Source: JAENWH01 sp038248745 (lineage in GTDB: Bacteria; Bacillota; Clostridia; Peptostreptococcales; Anaerovoracaceae). From it: a stretch of 19,456 bases of DNA. The stretch spans positions 1-19,456 of the forward strand of contig JBBRXC010000017.1 in assembly GCA_038248745.1 (NCBI GenBank). Reading direction: 5' to 3'. Positions 7,338-15,225 of the stretch are shown here, in pieces. The notes under the pieces were generated by a model. The model saw nothing but the letters and a program-made list of their open reading frames with translations, was not told where the DNA came from and made no database searches. The position numbers and the translations under genes were made by a program. Position 1 is the first letter of the stretch. The number at the start of each line of letters is the position of its first letter.

Positions 7338-7537
7338 CAATGCCTGGTAAGATAGTTGAACTGGATGGTATGAAAGCGAAGGTTGACTTTAAGGGAACAG
7401 TGGTAAACGTAAATGTTGGTTTAATTGAAGCGAAAGTTGGAGATTATGCCTTGGTTCATGCCGGATGTGCCATCGAAATAATGTCGCAAGACAAGGCAGA
7501 GGAATTGATCGAATTATTTGAAAGCCTAGAAATGTAA
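7328..7537 (+). CDS. hypC: HypC, [NiFe]-hydrogenase maturation chaperone
   Basis: A 69-residue HypC/HybG-family chaperone. With HypD it forms the scaffold on which the Fe(CN)2CO unit is assembled, then delivers it to the hydrogenase large-subunit precursor. I start it at ATG 7328, not the GTG at 7307 that would add MARRRRK, because HypC must begin MC: Cys2 is the iron ligand and becomes functional after Met removal. The protein reads MCIAMPGKIVELDG, with HAGCAIEIM (about 44-52) corresponding to the conserved HAG(F/Y)A region. AAGGAG at 7315-7320 is correctly spaced. It overlaps the YbaK-like gene by 10 bp and precedes hypD by 12 bp. Confidence 0.95.
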   Translation: MCIAMPGKIVELDGMKAKVDFKGTVVNVNVGLIEAKVGDYALVHAGCAIEIMSQDKAEELIELFESLEM

Positions 7538-7549
7538 GGGAGCGGTTTT

Positions 7550-8677
7550 ATGATGGAAATTGAACAGGTAATAGATTACTTAAAAAAATACAGCGGACCT
7601 GAAATAAAGCTGATGGAAGTTTGCGGCACGCACACAGCAAGTATTTTTAAAAGTGGCATAAGAAGCTTGATTTCGCCTAAAATAAAACTTATATCAGGGC
7701 CAGGTTGCCCTGTTTGTGTCACGCCCACCTCTTATATTGATAAATGTATTGATTATGCCATGATGGAAAATCATGTGTTGGTAACTTTTGGAGATATGAT
7801 GAAGGTACCGGGGCAGAGCGAAAGCTTATCGGGTGTTAAAGGCCAGGGTGCCAAGGTTGAAATCATGTATTCTCCTTTTGAAATCATAGAAAAAGCAACT
7901 GCTAATCCAACGATTACCTATGTGATTGCAGCGGTAGGTTTTGAAACAACTGCGCCGATCTATGCGCTTGTCATTGCAGAAGCAATGGAAAAAGGGATTA
8001 ATAATATCAAACTGGTAACCTCTCTTAAAACAGTGATTCCAGCCCTTGAATGGATTTGTGAAAATGAAAATGGGATTGATGGGTTTATTTGTCCGGGTCA
8101 TGTGAGCGTCATTATTGGCAGCGTGGCATATGAAGAACTGGCAAAAAAATATAATCGGCCCTTTTCAGTCGCAGGATTTGAACCGGAGCATATTCTAGCG
8201 GTAATATATGATTTGGTCAGGCAAATTGAAGAGACTGGAAGCGCAGTTGAGCAAGAGACTGAAAATACATACTTGCTAGCCTCTAAAAATATAAAGGTTG
8301 GATATGAAACAAAGGACGCGGTCCAAAAGGTTCATAATTTATACAAGAATGCTGTTAAAACGGAAGGAAATCAAAAGGCTGTTGGGATATTGAACAAATA
8401 TTTTGATCGAGGACCGGCCATGTGGCGAGGACTTGGAATAATTGAGGGTTCAGGATTATATTTAAGGCCGGTGTATGAGGAATTTGACGGAGGGAGCAAA
8501 GGGCTTGATTTGGACAAGGAACTTCCTGAAGAATGCTGCTGTGGTCAGGTTATCGTAGGAAGACTGAATCCCAACGAATGCCCTCTTTTTGGAAAAGCTT
8601 GCAATCCAACAAATCCGTATGGACCCTGTATGGTTTCCTCTGAAGGAGCTTGTGGCATCTGGTACAGAAATAGATAG
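7550..8677 (+). CDS. hypD: HypD, iron-sulfur scaffold protein for Fe(CN)2CO assembly
   Basis: A 375-residue HypD, normal for the family. It carries a [4Fe-4S] cluster and holds the iron that receives CN and CO ligands together with HypC. Conserved signatures are in place: CGTHT at 25-29 (Cys25), GPGCPVC at 50-56 (Cys53 and Cys56), GFETT at 130-134, CPGHVS at 181-186, and a cysteine-rich C-terminal cluster region with C344, C351, C360 and C368 after a CCCG at 329-332. Two adjacent ATG codons (7550, 7553) could start it, and GGGAG near 7539 fits either. It lies 12 bp after hypC and 8 bp before hypE. Confidence 0.96.
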   Translation: MMEIEQVIDYLKKYSGPEIKLMEVCGTHTASIFKSGIRSLISPKIKLISGPGCPVCVTPTSYIDKCIDYAMMENHVLVTFGDMMKVPGQSESLSGVKGQGAKVEIMYSPFEIIEKATANPTITYVIAAVGFETTAPIYALVIAEAMEKGINNIKLVTSLKTVIPALEWICENENGIDGFICPGHVSVIIGSVAYEELAKKYNRPFSVAGFEPEHILAVIYDLVRQIEETGSAVEQETENTYLLASKNIKVGYETKDAVQKVHNLYKNAVKTEGNQKAVGILNKYFDRGPAMWRGLGIIEGSGLYLRPVYEEFDGGSKGLDLDKELPEECCCGQVIVGRLNPNECPLFGKACNPTNPYGPCMVSSEGACGIWYRNR

Positions 8678-8685
8678 GAGAAAAA

Positions 8686-9666
8686 ATGAAGATTACAATG
8701 GCACATGGCAGCGGAGGCAAAGACTCAGCAGAATTAATGGCACAAATATTTGGAAAGCATTTTTCCAATGATATCCTGGACAAAATGGAGGACGCGGCTG
8801 TATTACAAGTCAACGGAAAAATCGCTTACAGCACGGATTCTTTTGTTGTAACGCCAATTGTGTTCAATGGAGGAGATATTGGGAAACTGTGCATCTGCGG
8901 CACTGTGAATGACCTGCTGATGATGGGCGCCCAGCCAAAATATATTACCTGTGGATTCATCCTTGAAGAGGGTCTTGAAATTGAAACCTTGGAGAAAATA
9001 GTGAAATCTATGGGAGAGATGGCAAGGGAAGCTGGTGTGGAAATTGTTGCAGGAGACACAAAGGTTGTCGAAGGAAACGGTGGGCTTTTCATCAATACTT
9101 CTGGCATCGGGTTCATCGATGAGGGCATAAATGTAAGCGCGTCCAACTGCAAAGCAGGAAACGCAATTATTCTCTCTGGAAACTTAGGGGACCATCATGC
9201 CTGTATATTAAGTGCTAGGATGGGTATGAACAACGGGATTAAGAGCGATAGCGCCTGCCTAGCAGATATTACAAATGCTTTGTTTGGAAACGGCATCAGA
9301 GTAAACACAATGCGGGATGTTACAAGGGGCGGGCTTGGAACCGTATTGAACGAAATAGCAGAAAAGTCTTCTTGTGGGATAGAAATTCATGAGAAAAGTC
9401 TTCCAATGGATGAGGAAGTAAAAGCCTTAGCCGACCTACTGGGATTGGACCCAATGTACATGGCCAATGAAGGGAAAATGATTGCGATTGTTCATGGGGA
9501 AGACTCAGAAAAAGCGTTGAAGTCAATAAGAGAAACAACGAATGGCAGAAATGCTGTGATTATCGGTTATATTAAAGAAGGCCAAGGGGTAAAGATGATT
9601 ACCAGACTTGGCGGAAGTCGTGTGGTGGATGTTCTTTATGGGGAAGGGTTGCCAAGGATTTGTTAA
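8686..9666 (+). CDS. hypE: HypE, ATP-dependent dehydratase forming the thiocyanate/cyanide donor
   Basis: A 326-residue PurM/ThiL-type ATPase. HypF carbamoylates its C-terminal cysteine; HypE then dehydrates this to thiocyanate and passes CN to the HypC-HypD iron. Visible features are HGSGGK at 7-12, STDSFVVTP at 49-57, the glycine-rich segment GDIGKLCICGTVNDLLMMGA at 63-82, AGDTKVVEG near 121-129, and the essential C-terminal PRIC with Cys326 as the final residue. The catalytic tail is therefore intact. AGGAG lies just upstream of ATG 8686. It is the last gene of the operon, followed by a large palindromic region. Confidence 0.97.
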   Translation: MKITMAHGSGGKDSAELMAQIFGKHFSNDILDKMEDAAVLQVNGKIAYSTDSFVVTPIVFNGGDIGKLCICGTVNDLLMMGAQPKYITCGFILEEGLEIETLEKIVKSMGEMAREAGVEIVAGDTKVVEGNGGLFINTSGIGFIDEGINVSASNCKAGNAIILSGNLGDHHACILSARMGMNNGIKSDSACLADITNALFGNGIRVNTMRDVTRGGLGTVLNEIAEKSSCGIEIHEKSLPMDEEVKALADLLGLDPMYMANEGKMIAIVHGEDSEKALKSIRETTNGRNAVIIGYIKEGQGVKMITRLGGSRVVDVLYGEGLPRIC

Positions 9667-9674
9667 ATCAAGGG

Positions 9675-9751
9675 CCAATACAAGCCCAATATAAGCATCC
9701 GACATTGGGCTTCAAACCCAATGTCGGATGCTTATATTGGGCTTGTATTGG
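9675..9751. repeat. GGGCTT-type palindromic intergenic repeat, copy 2 (35-bp perfect inverted repeat)
   Basis: A 35-bp perfect inverted repeat (9675-9709 with 9717-9751) and a 7-nt loop, starting 8 bp after the hypE stop. Within each arm the unit AAGCCCAATA(C/T) occurs twice in tandem. The inner half (9682-9712) matches 1452-1482 downstream of etfA at 27 of 31 positions. A transcript would form a very stable hairpin that could protect or terminate the hyp mRNA, but it is followed only by TTCCTTTT, not a clean T-run. Confidence 0.75.
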
Positions 9752-9782
9752 GCTTCCTTTTGAAAAAAGTTGAAATTACAAC

Positions 9783-9828
9783 AACAACGGCCTGTGGATA
9801 AATATTTTTTTATCCACAGGCCGTTGTT
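9783..9828 (-). terminator. Hairpin between convergent hypE and gltX, with perfect inverted DnaA boxes
   Basis: A perfect 20-bp stem (9783-9802 with 9809-9828) with a 6-nt loop, 30 bp from the gltX stop codon. It probably terminates gltX: on the reverse strand the stem is followed by GTAATTTCAACTTTTTT, while the forward side has no T-run. Each arm holds a perfect TTATCCACA 9-mer (9810-9818 and, inverted, 9793-9801). Confidence 0.65.
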
Positions 9829-9857
9829 AGGTAGTTGGGGTTAGTAAGATCTGTCTT

Positions 9858-11516
9858 TTATAATTGTTTTGATAGTCGGATTTTTGTTTTTTCTTCCCCG
9901 AGGATCTGCTGAATTTCCCATACATCTGGAGATTGGGAGCGGCCCATGACAGCGATTCGTATGATGGTGCTCACATCCCCGACATGACCTTTGTATAGTT
10001 CTGGGTTTTTCTTATAGTCCTTTGGTTTTGCCGCATATCCAAGAGTTGCACCAAATGTTCTTATCTTGTCAAACCAGGCACTTTGATCATCTTTTTGATT
10101 ATAGGTTTCAATGTAAGCTTTCAAAATGAGCTTTGCATCTTCATCAGAAATGTTCTCCGGATTTTTATCTTCAATTTTAAAGTAAGCATCAAAGAAGTAG
10201 CTGATAAATTCAAAAATTTGGCTGGCATAAATCAAGTCTTTTCTTGGTTTGTCCCCCGAACGGCCAAGATCAAGGATTCGTTCAAAATATTCCTCATTAT
10301 TTTCAAATAAAGGGGTCATTTCCGGATGGTATTCTGCTGCCCACTCTTTCAGCCACGTATACAGTTCTTTTGCCGGTATTTTAACAAGAACATCTTTGGA
10401 AATGTCATTTAATTTATTTAAATCAAACAAAGCACCGGAATTACTCATTTTTTCGATAGTGAAATGAAAGTCTTCCATGGGTAAATCAGGATTGGCGATT
10501 CGCCATTCTTCAAAATTAGAATTCAGTATCGTTAACAGGTATTCCCTGACTGCCTTTGGATGGTAACCCTGATTTCTGTAATATTCCAAAGAAAGCTCTG
10601 GATCCAAACGCTTTGAAAGTTTTCTTTTATTTCCATCTTCGTCTAATTTCATCAGTTGAGCAGTGTGGCAGAAAACTGGCATTTCTAATCCAAGGACTTG
10701 AAACAGCTCAACATGAACGGGCAAGGAAGACAACCATTCAGCGCCTCTCACAACGTGGGTAGTTCTCATAAGATGGTCATCAACCACATGAGCAAAATGG
10801 TAAGTAGGAATTCCCGTCGCTTTTAATATGACAATATCCTGAATGTTTTCAGGCATTACCAGGGTGCCTCGAATGCCATCTTCTATAGAGATGGTTTTAA
10901 TCTGGTCACCGGTGGCATTTGGGTTGCCTTGGGACTTCAGTCTTATGACGTAGGGCTTGCCTTCTTCTACCTTTGATAAGATTTCTTCATAAGTCAACGC
11001 TCTGTTTTTTGCCCATTCGCCATAAATCCCAGGGTTTTGTTTTGATTTTTCCTGTTCTTCTCTGATCAATGTGATTTCTTCCTCGCCTAGAAAGCAGGGA
11101 TAAGCAAAACCTTTTTCCACCAATTCTTTTGCAAAACATTGGTAAATGGGGCCTCTGTCGCTTTGGCGGTAAGGGCCATAATCCCCAACCGATCCGTCTA
11201 TAATGGCACCTTCGCTAAAATTTATACCGAAGAATTTCAAGGAAGTAATAATCAGTTCAACAGCACCCTCAACCTGTCTTTTATCATCGGTATCTTCAAT
11301 TCGTAAAAAGAAAACGCCATTGCTTTGTGTAGCCAGCCTTTCATCTACAAAAGCGCCGTAAAGATTGCCAAGATGAATAAACCCGGTTGGGCTAGGCCCA
11401 AGTCTTGTGACTTTTGCTCCTTCTGGTAAAATCCTTTCAGGATAAATGGCATCGTAATCCGATATTTTTTTATTAATATGTGGGAATAGCAGTTCTGCTA
11501 AATTCATGTAGTTCAT
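9858..11516 (-). CDS. gltX: Glutamyl-tRNA synthetase
   Basis: A 552-residue class I aminoacyl-tRNA synthetase that charges tRNA-Glu. In bacteria without GlnRS it may also charge tRNA-Gln, whose product is corrected by GatCAB. The Rossmann domain has TRLGPSPTGFIHLGN (HIGH-type motif HLGN at 48-51), FLRIEDTD at 70-77, the GluRS/GlnRS region with HVVDDHLMRTTHVVRGAEW, and KLSKR at 299-303 as the KMSKS motif. It is longer than the roughly 480-residue enzymes of Bacillus and E. coli, which fits the clostridial subgroup. ATG 11516 (reverse) follows AGGAGG by 6 bp; an ATG three codons in is a less likely start. It is monocistronic, convergent with hypE, and has its own promoter at 11548-11576. No T-box leader is visible, since the leader is only about 25 nt. 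Confidence 0.95.
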   Translation of the reverse strand: MNYMNLAELLFPHINKKISDYDAIYPERILPEGAKVTRLGPSPTGFIHLGNLYGAFVDERLATQSNGVFFLRIEDTDDKRQVEGAVELIITSLKFFGINFSEGAIIDGSVGDYGPYRQSDRGPIYQCFAKELVEKGFAYPCFLGEEEITLIREEQEKSKQNPGIYGEWAKNRALTYEEILSKVEEGKPYVIRLKSQGNPNATGDQIKTISIEDGIRGTLVMPENIQDIVILKATGIPTYHFAHVVDDHLMRTTHVVRGAEWLSSLPVHVELFQVLGLEMPVFCHTAQLMKLDEDGNKRKLSKRLDPELSLEYYRNQGYHPKAVREYLLTILNSNFEEWRIANPDLPMEDFHFTIEKMSNSGALFDLNKLNDISKDVLVKIPAKELYTWLKEWAAEYHPEMTPLFENNEEYFERILDLGRSGDKPRKDLIYASQIFEFISYFFDAYFKIEDKNPENISDEDAKLILKAYIETYNQKDDQSAWFDKIRTFGATLGYAAKPKDYKKNPELYKGHVGDVSTIIRIAVMGRSQSPDVWEIQQILGEEKTKIRLSKQL

Positions 11517-11547
11517 GTGTCTCCTCCTAAATTGTTATTATTACAAT

Positions 11548-11576
11548 AGTATAGCAAAAAAGAGGCAAATTATCAA
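11548..11576 (-). promoter_or_regulatory. Promoter of gltX
   Basis: On the reverse strand TTGATA (11576-11571), a 17-bp spacer and TATACT (11553-11548), with TGC directly before it giving an extended -10. The leader to the gltX start would be only about 25 nt. Confidence 0.65.
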
Positions 11577-11678
11577 GAGCATCTACACTAGAAGCGAAGG
11601 CTTCGGGCGACATCAGGCGAGCAGGCATCAATCGATATCGGGAGCACAGACGTCAAAATGTAATTCAGAGGGGACTCA

Positions 11679-11735
11679 ATGTATACAATATTTGTAATAT
11701 ACATCCATTGACTTAAAAAAAATGGGTATTATAAT
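11679..11735 (+). promoter_or_regulatory. Promoter of the thioesterase gene with an upstream inverted repeat
   Basis: TTGACT at 11708-11713, a 16-bp spacer and TATAAT at 11730-11735. Directly upstream is an inverted repeat, ATGTATA (11679-11685) and TATACAT (11698-11704), separated by 12 bp and ending three bases before the -35 box, a possible regulator site. The region 11577-11678 between the gltX promoter and this point is less AT-rich and contains a small GAAGC-GAAG-GCTTC hairpin, but I recognise nothing else in it. Confidence 0.6.
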
Positions 11736-11808
11736 AAACAGTGGGAAAAAGAGTTATTTTTAAACACAATAAAATATAAGGCACTTAATATAGAAAGAGA
11801 GAATTTCA

Positions 11809-12228
11809 ATGAAAGAATATAACGTATCACATTTAGTAAAATCAGAGGATTTAAATCACCACGGCACATTATTCGCAGGTAGATCTGCGGAATGGTTGGT
11901 AGAAGCGGCATTTGTTGCGGCTGCAGCTGAACACGGAAGACCCCAGGATATTGTTTGCATTAATATACATGGATTTATTTTCAAAACGCCTGTTCCGAAG
12001 GGAACCATATTAACGTTGAAATCTAAAATAGCAAAAGTAGGAAGAACGAGTATGACCGTTTATGTAAAAGCAATTTCAGAAATTGAGAAGACACAGCATG
12101 TGGACGGTTTTATAACCTTTGTGTGCATAGAGCCGGACACAAAGAAAAGAAGGTTACATGGTGTTGATTTTAACGAGACCCAAGATGAAGAGGAACTGGC
12201 AATCCGCGCAAGAGCATTACTGCTTTAA
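11809..12228 (+). CDS. Hotdog-fold acyl-CoA thioesterase (YciA/BFIT-like)
   Basis: A 139-residue protein with the layout of the acyl-CoA thioesterase hotdog family (YciA, YkhA, BFIT), which hydrolyses acyl-CoA to free acid and CoA in the cytosol. The first helix region DLNHHGTLFAGRSAEWLVEAA (15-35) matches the family's N..G.LFGG..L.W.D pattern. The position of the usual catalytic Asp is taken by Glu32, or is shifted. HGFIFKTPVPKGTILTLKSKI (54-74) and the final strand GFITFVCIEPD (100-110) are typical. The ribosome binding site is weak (GAAAGAGAG, about 10 bp upstream). It has its own promoter. The last codons form the first unit of a 3 x 23-bp tandem repeat that runs past the stop. The substrate is unknown. 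Confidence 0.85.
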   Translation: MKEYNVSHLVKSEDLNHHGTLFAGRSAEWLVEAAFVAAAAEHGRPQDIVCINIHGFIFKTPVPKGTILTLKSKIAKVGRTSMTVYVKAISEIEKTQHVDGFITFVCIEPDTKKRRLHGVDFNETQDEEELAIRARALLL

Positions 12229-12280
12229 AAGTGAGAGCATTACGGCTTTAGAAGATAGAGGGTTACGGCTTTAGAAGTGG
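12212..12280 (+). repeat. Three tandem 23-bp repeats across the thioesterase stop codon
   Basis: Units at 12212-12234, 12235-12257 and 12258-12280 share the period and the core (T)TAC(T/G)GCTTTA(A/G)AAG. The first unit encodes the last residues and stop codon of the thioesterase. The other two are noncoding, so the gene's 3' end has been amplified outward. Confidence 0.75.
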
Positions 12281-12300
12281 TATCATTATACTGAATTTTG

Positions 12301-12331
12301 TGGTATACTATACAGTGATTGTTATTATAAT
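12301..12331 (+). promoter_or_regulatory. Candidate promoter elements of the helicase gene
   Basis: An extended -10 (TGG then TATACT at 12304-12309) and a second perfect TATAAT at 12326-12331 lie upstream of the helicase. Neither has a good -35 at 16-18 bp, so the active start cannot be chosen. A GCTGC-TCAA-GCAGC hairpin (12341-12354) sits just before the ribosome binding site and may affect translation. Confidence 0.35.
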
Positions 12332-12370
12332 AAAAAAGTGGCTGCTCAAGCAGCATTAAAGGAAAACAAA

Positions 12371-13657
12371 ATGGATTTTAAAGATTTGGGGATAATTGAC
12401 CCTATACTAAAAGCCCTTGAAGAAGAAGGGTACACAGAACCGTCCCCAATTCAAGAACAGGCAATACCACACCTATTTGCAGGAAGAGATTTACTGGGTT
12501 GTGCACAAACGGGAACAGGAAAAACAGCAGCTTTTGCAATACCTATACTACAGAAAATAGCGACAGGAAAAAAAGAAGGATATACACCGATCCGAGCATT
12601 AATTCTCACACCGACAAGAGAACTTGCATTACAAATAGAAGAAAGCTTTCATGCGTATGGTGTACACTTAAGATTGAAAGCGCTGGCAATTTTTGGAGGC
12701 GTATCTCAAAAACCTCAGGTTGATAAATTAAAAAAGGGCGTGGACATTGTTGTAGCAACGCCGGGCAGATTAATTGACCTATATAACCAGGGACTTGTGC
12801 ATTTAAACAACGTAGATATTTTTGTTCTAGATGAAGCGGATCGAATGTTAGACATGGGATTTGTCCACGATGTGAAAAGAATCATTGCAAAATTGCCAGA
12901 GAAAAGACAAAATCTGTTGTTCTCGGCGACGATGCCAGACGGCGTGCATGGGCTAATAAGCACGATTCTTCATAATCCAATAAGAGTTGAAGTGGCACCA
13001 GCATCATCTACAGTGGACAGCATAGAACAAATGGTATATTTTCTGGATAAAAATAACAAACAGAAACTTCTTGCAGATTTGATTAAAACTGGAGATATAG
13101 ATTCGGCATTGGTGTTTACTAGAACAAAACATGGCGCAGATAAGGTTGTTAAAGAACTGATAAGATTGAAGATCCCTGCTTTGGCAATTCACGGAAATAA
13201 ATCTCAGACAGCCAGAGTCAGAGCATTAGAAAGCTTTAAGGCAAGAGAAGTTCGAGTGTTGGTGGCAACGGACATTGCAGCAAGGGGAATCGACATTGAT
13301 GAACTTTCCCATGTAGTTAATTATGATATACCAAACATACCAGAAACTTATGTACATCGAATCGGACGGACAGGGAGAGCTGGACTAGAGGGTAAAGCCA
13401 TCAGCTTCTGTATGTATGAAGAAATGCAATATATCAGAGACATCGAAAAAATTATCGGGAAAAATATACCTGAAGCCCCGACGCAACCATATCCGATGGA
13501 AGTGTTTGAATCAGATGTAGTACCAGCTCAGAAACCTAGAAGTGCACCAAGCAGAAATTTCAGCTCTGGTGGAAAAGGACAAGGAAGACCTCATCCAAGT
13601 GGTAAAAAAGGTGCTGGTCAGGCGCATACAAAACAGTTCAGCAGTAAAAAGGTTTAA
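12371..13657 (+). CDS. ATP-dependent DEAD-box RNA helicase (RhlE/CshA type)
   Basis: A 428-residue RNA helicase for ribosome assembly or mRNA turnover, often induced by cold. All motifs are present: Q motif (F3 to PIQ near 26-28), motif I AQTGTGKT at 45-52, PTREL at 81-85, TPGR at 130-133, DEAD at 154-157, SAT at 185-187, then VATDIAARGID and HRIGRTGRAG in the second RecA domain. The tail after about residue 380 is basic, low in complexity and rich in Gly/Ser/Lys/Pro, an RNA-binding extension typical of RhlE and CshA. I place the start at ATG 12371 (MDFKDLGI), preceded by AAAGGA. The upstream in-frame GTG at 12338 would add 11 residues encoded by a hairpin region and is not supported by a ribosome binding site. 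malQ follows after 24 bp. Confidence 0.94.
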   Translation: MDFKDLGIIDPILKALEEEGYTEPSPIQEQAIPHLFAGRDLLGCAQTGTGKTAAFAIPILQKIATGKKEGYTPIRALILTPTRELALQIEESFHAYGVHLRLKALAIFGGVSQKPQVDKLKKGVDIVVATPGRLIDLYNQGLVHLNNVDIFVLDEADRMLDMGFVHDVKRIIAKLPEKRQNLLFSATMPDGVHGLISTILHNPIRVEVAPASSTVDSIEQMVYFLDKNNKQKLLADLIKTGDIDSALVFTRTKHGADKVVKELIRLKIPALAIHGNKSQTARVRALESFKAREVRVLVATDIAARGIDIDELSHVVNYDIPNIPETYVHRIGRTGRAGLEGKAISFCMYEEMQYIRDIEKIIGKNIPEAPTQPYPMEVFESDVVPAQKPRSAPSRNFSSGGKGQGRPHPSGKKGAGQAHTKQFSSKKV

Positions 13658-13681
13658 CGGTTAGAAAAAAGGTTAAGCAAG

Positions 13682-15181
13682 ATGAATATAAAAAAACAAC
13701 AACCATTAGATAAAGGGGCAGGCGTGTTACTTCCAGTAGCAAGCCTGCCTTCTAATTATGGCATAGGAACATTTGGGAAAGCAGCCATTGACTTCATCGA
13801 TTTTCTCGAAAAAGCCGGATTGAAATATTGGCAGGTTTTGCCCCTTGGACCGACAGGCTATGGAGACAGTCCTTATCAAAGCTTCTCTGCTTTTGCAGGG
13901 AATCCTTATTTTATTGATTTAGATTATTTAATAGAAGAAGGATTGCTAAAGGTCGAAGACGTCTCAGCCATCCAGTGGTTTCAAGATGAACGCTATACCG
14001 ATTACGAAAAGATCTATTCCAATAGATTTAATGTGCTGAAAAAAGCTTATTCTAATACCCGTAATAAATACAGGGAGGAAGCAGGCTATAAGGATTTTTG
14101 TGAAGATAATATTTTTTGGCTCGACGATTACGCGTTTTTTATGGCCATAAAAGAAAGCTTCAATAACCTGGAGTGGCTTAAATGGCCGGATGGCATTAGA
14201 TTGAGAGATTCTGAAATAGTTGAAAAATATAGAGAAAAATTGGCAGAGGAGATTGAATTCTGGAAATTTACCCAATATAAATTCGCTGTTCAGTGGAAAA
14301 ACCTAAAAAATTACGCGGCCCTAAAGGGCATCAGTATTATTGGAGATATTCCAATGTATGTTGCCATGGACAGTGCAGATACGTGGGTAAACTTCAAGGA
14401 ATTCCAAATGGATGACGATCACAGGGCGACCAGAGTGGCAGGTGTTCCGCCAGATGCTTTTTCAAAGACCGGGCAGCTGTGGGGCAATCCGCTATTTGAC
14501 TGGGAGTATATGTTGAAAGACAATTTTTCCTGGTGGCGTAATAGAATGCGGCACTCGGCAAGGCTCTATCACATTATCAGGATAGATCATTTTATCGGGG
14601 TTGTTCGGTATTATTCCATACCGATTGAGGCGGAATCCGCGGTAAACGGCATATACAAGCCAGGGCCAGGGATTGCTTTGCTAGAGGCAATCAATGAAGA
14701 AATAGGCGATTCCAAAATAATCGCTGAGGACCTTGGCGTAGTCACAGAAGAGGTAAAACAACTTCTGGAAATGACAGGGTATCCGGGGATGAAGGTTTTG
14801 ATGTTTGCATTTGACGGAAAATCGGACAATCCTCATTTGCCGGCTCATCTTAAAAAAAATTCGGTAATCTATGGGGGGACCCATGATAATGATACCTTGC
14901 GTGGTTTTGTTTCAAGTTGTAATGAAGACGTCACCGCCTGCATAAGAAAATATTTTGAAGGAATAGACAATGACGAGCTTGTTAAAAAAATTATGGAATC
15001 GGGGTTCAGCAGCATAGCCAACGTGGCGATTTTTCAGATGCAGGACTATCTAAAACTTGGCAATGAAACGAAAACAAACACCCCATCGACCATGGGGGCA
15101 AACTGGAAATGGCGATTAATAAAAGCACAGGTTTCATTAGAACTGGCTGAAATTATTGGAAATATGAAAAAAGAACGATAA
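13682..15181 (+). CDS. malQ: 4-alpha-glucanotransferase (amylomaltase, GH77)
   Basis: A 499-residue cytosolic disproportionating enzyme that transfers alpha-1,4-glucan segments between maltodextrins, in maltose and glycogen metabolism. The GH77 signature is clear from the N-terminus (GAGVLLPVASLPSNYGIGTFG at 12-32, then YWQVLPLGPTGYGDSPYQS at 49-67). The three catalytic acids are visible: Asp302 in RIDHF (nucleophile), Glu349 in IIAEDLG (acid/base) and Asp402 in GGTHDNDT. Length is normal. It follows the helicase by 24 bp and may be transcribed with it, although the two functions are unrelated. The ribosome binding site is weak (AAAAGGTTAAG). No other glycogen gene is nearby, and no terminator is evident immediately after it. 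Confidence 0.95.
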   Translation: MNIKKQQPLDKGAGVLLPVASLPSNYGIGTFGKAAIDFIDFLEKAGLKYWQVLPLGPTGYGDSPYQSFSAFAGNPYFIDLDYLIEEGLLKVEDVSAIQWFQDERYTDYEKIYSNRFNVLKKAYSNTRNKYREEAGYKDFCEDNIFWLDDYAFFMAIKESFNNLEWLKWPDGIRLRDSEIVEKYREKLAEEIEFWKFTQYKFAVQWKNLKNYAALKGISIIGDIPMYVAMDSADTWVNFKEFQMDDDHRATRVAGVPPDAFSKTGQLWGNPLFDWEYMLKDNFSWWRNRMRHSARLYHIIRIDHFIGVVRYYSIPIEAESAVNGIYKPGPGIALLEAINEEIGDSKIIAEDLGVVTEEVKQLLEMTGYPGMKVLMFAFDGKSDNPHLPAHLKKNSVIYGGTHDNDTLRGFVSSCNEDVTACIRKYFEGIDNDELVKKIMESGFSSIANVAIFQMQDYLKLGNETKTNTPSTMGANWKWRLIKAQVSLELAEIIGNMKKER

Positions 15182-15225
15182 AAGTATAAGAAAAATATGA
15201 GAATAATTGGATTGTTTTCCGGGTG

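Noticed and set aside
9783..9828. Replication origin
   Set aside because: Only two DnaA boxes, both explained by one hairpin; no dnaA/dnaN genes or AT-rich unwinding region nearby.
12338..12370. GTG start for the helicase at 12338
   Set aside because: It would encode a hairpin region, lacks a ribosome binding site, and the family begins with the M-D/x-F segment at ATG 12371.
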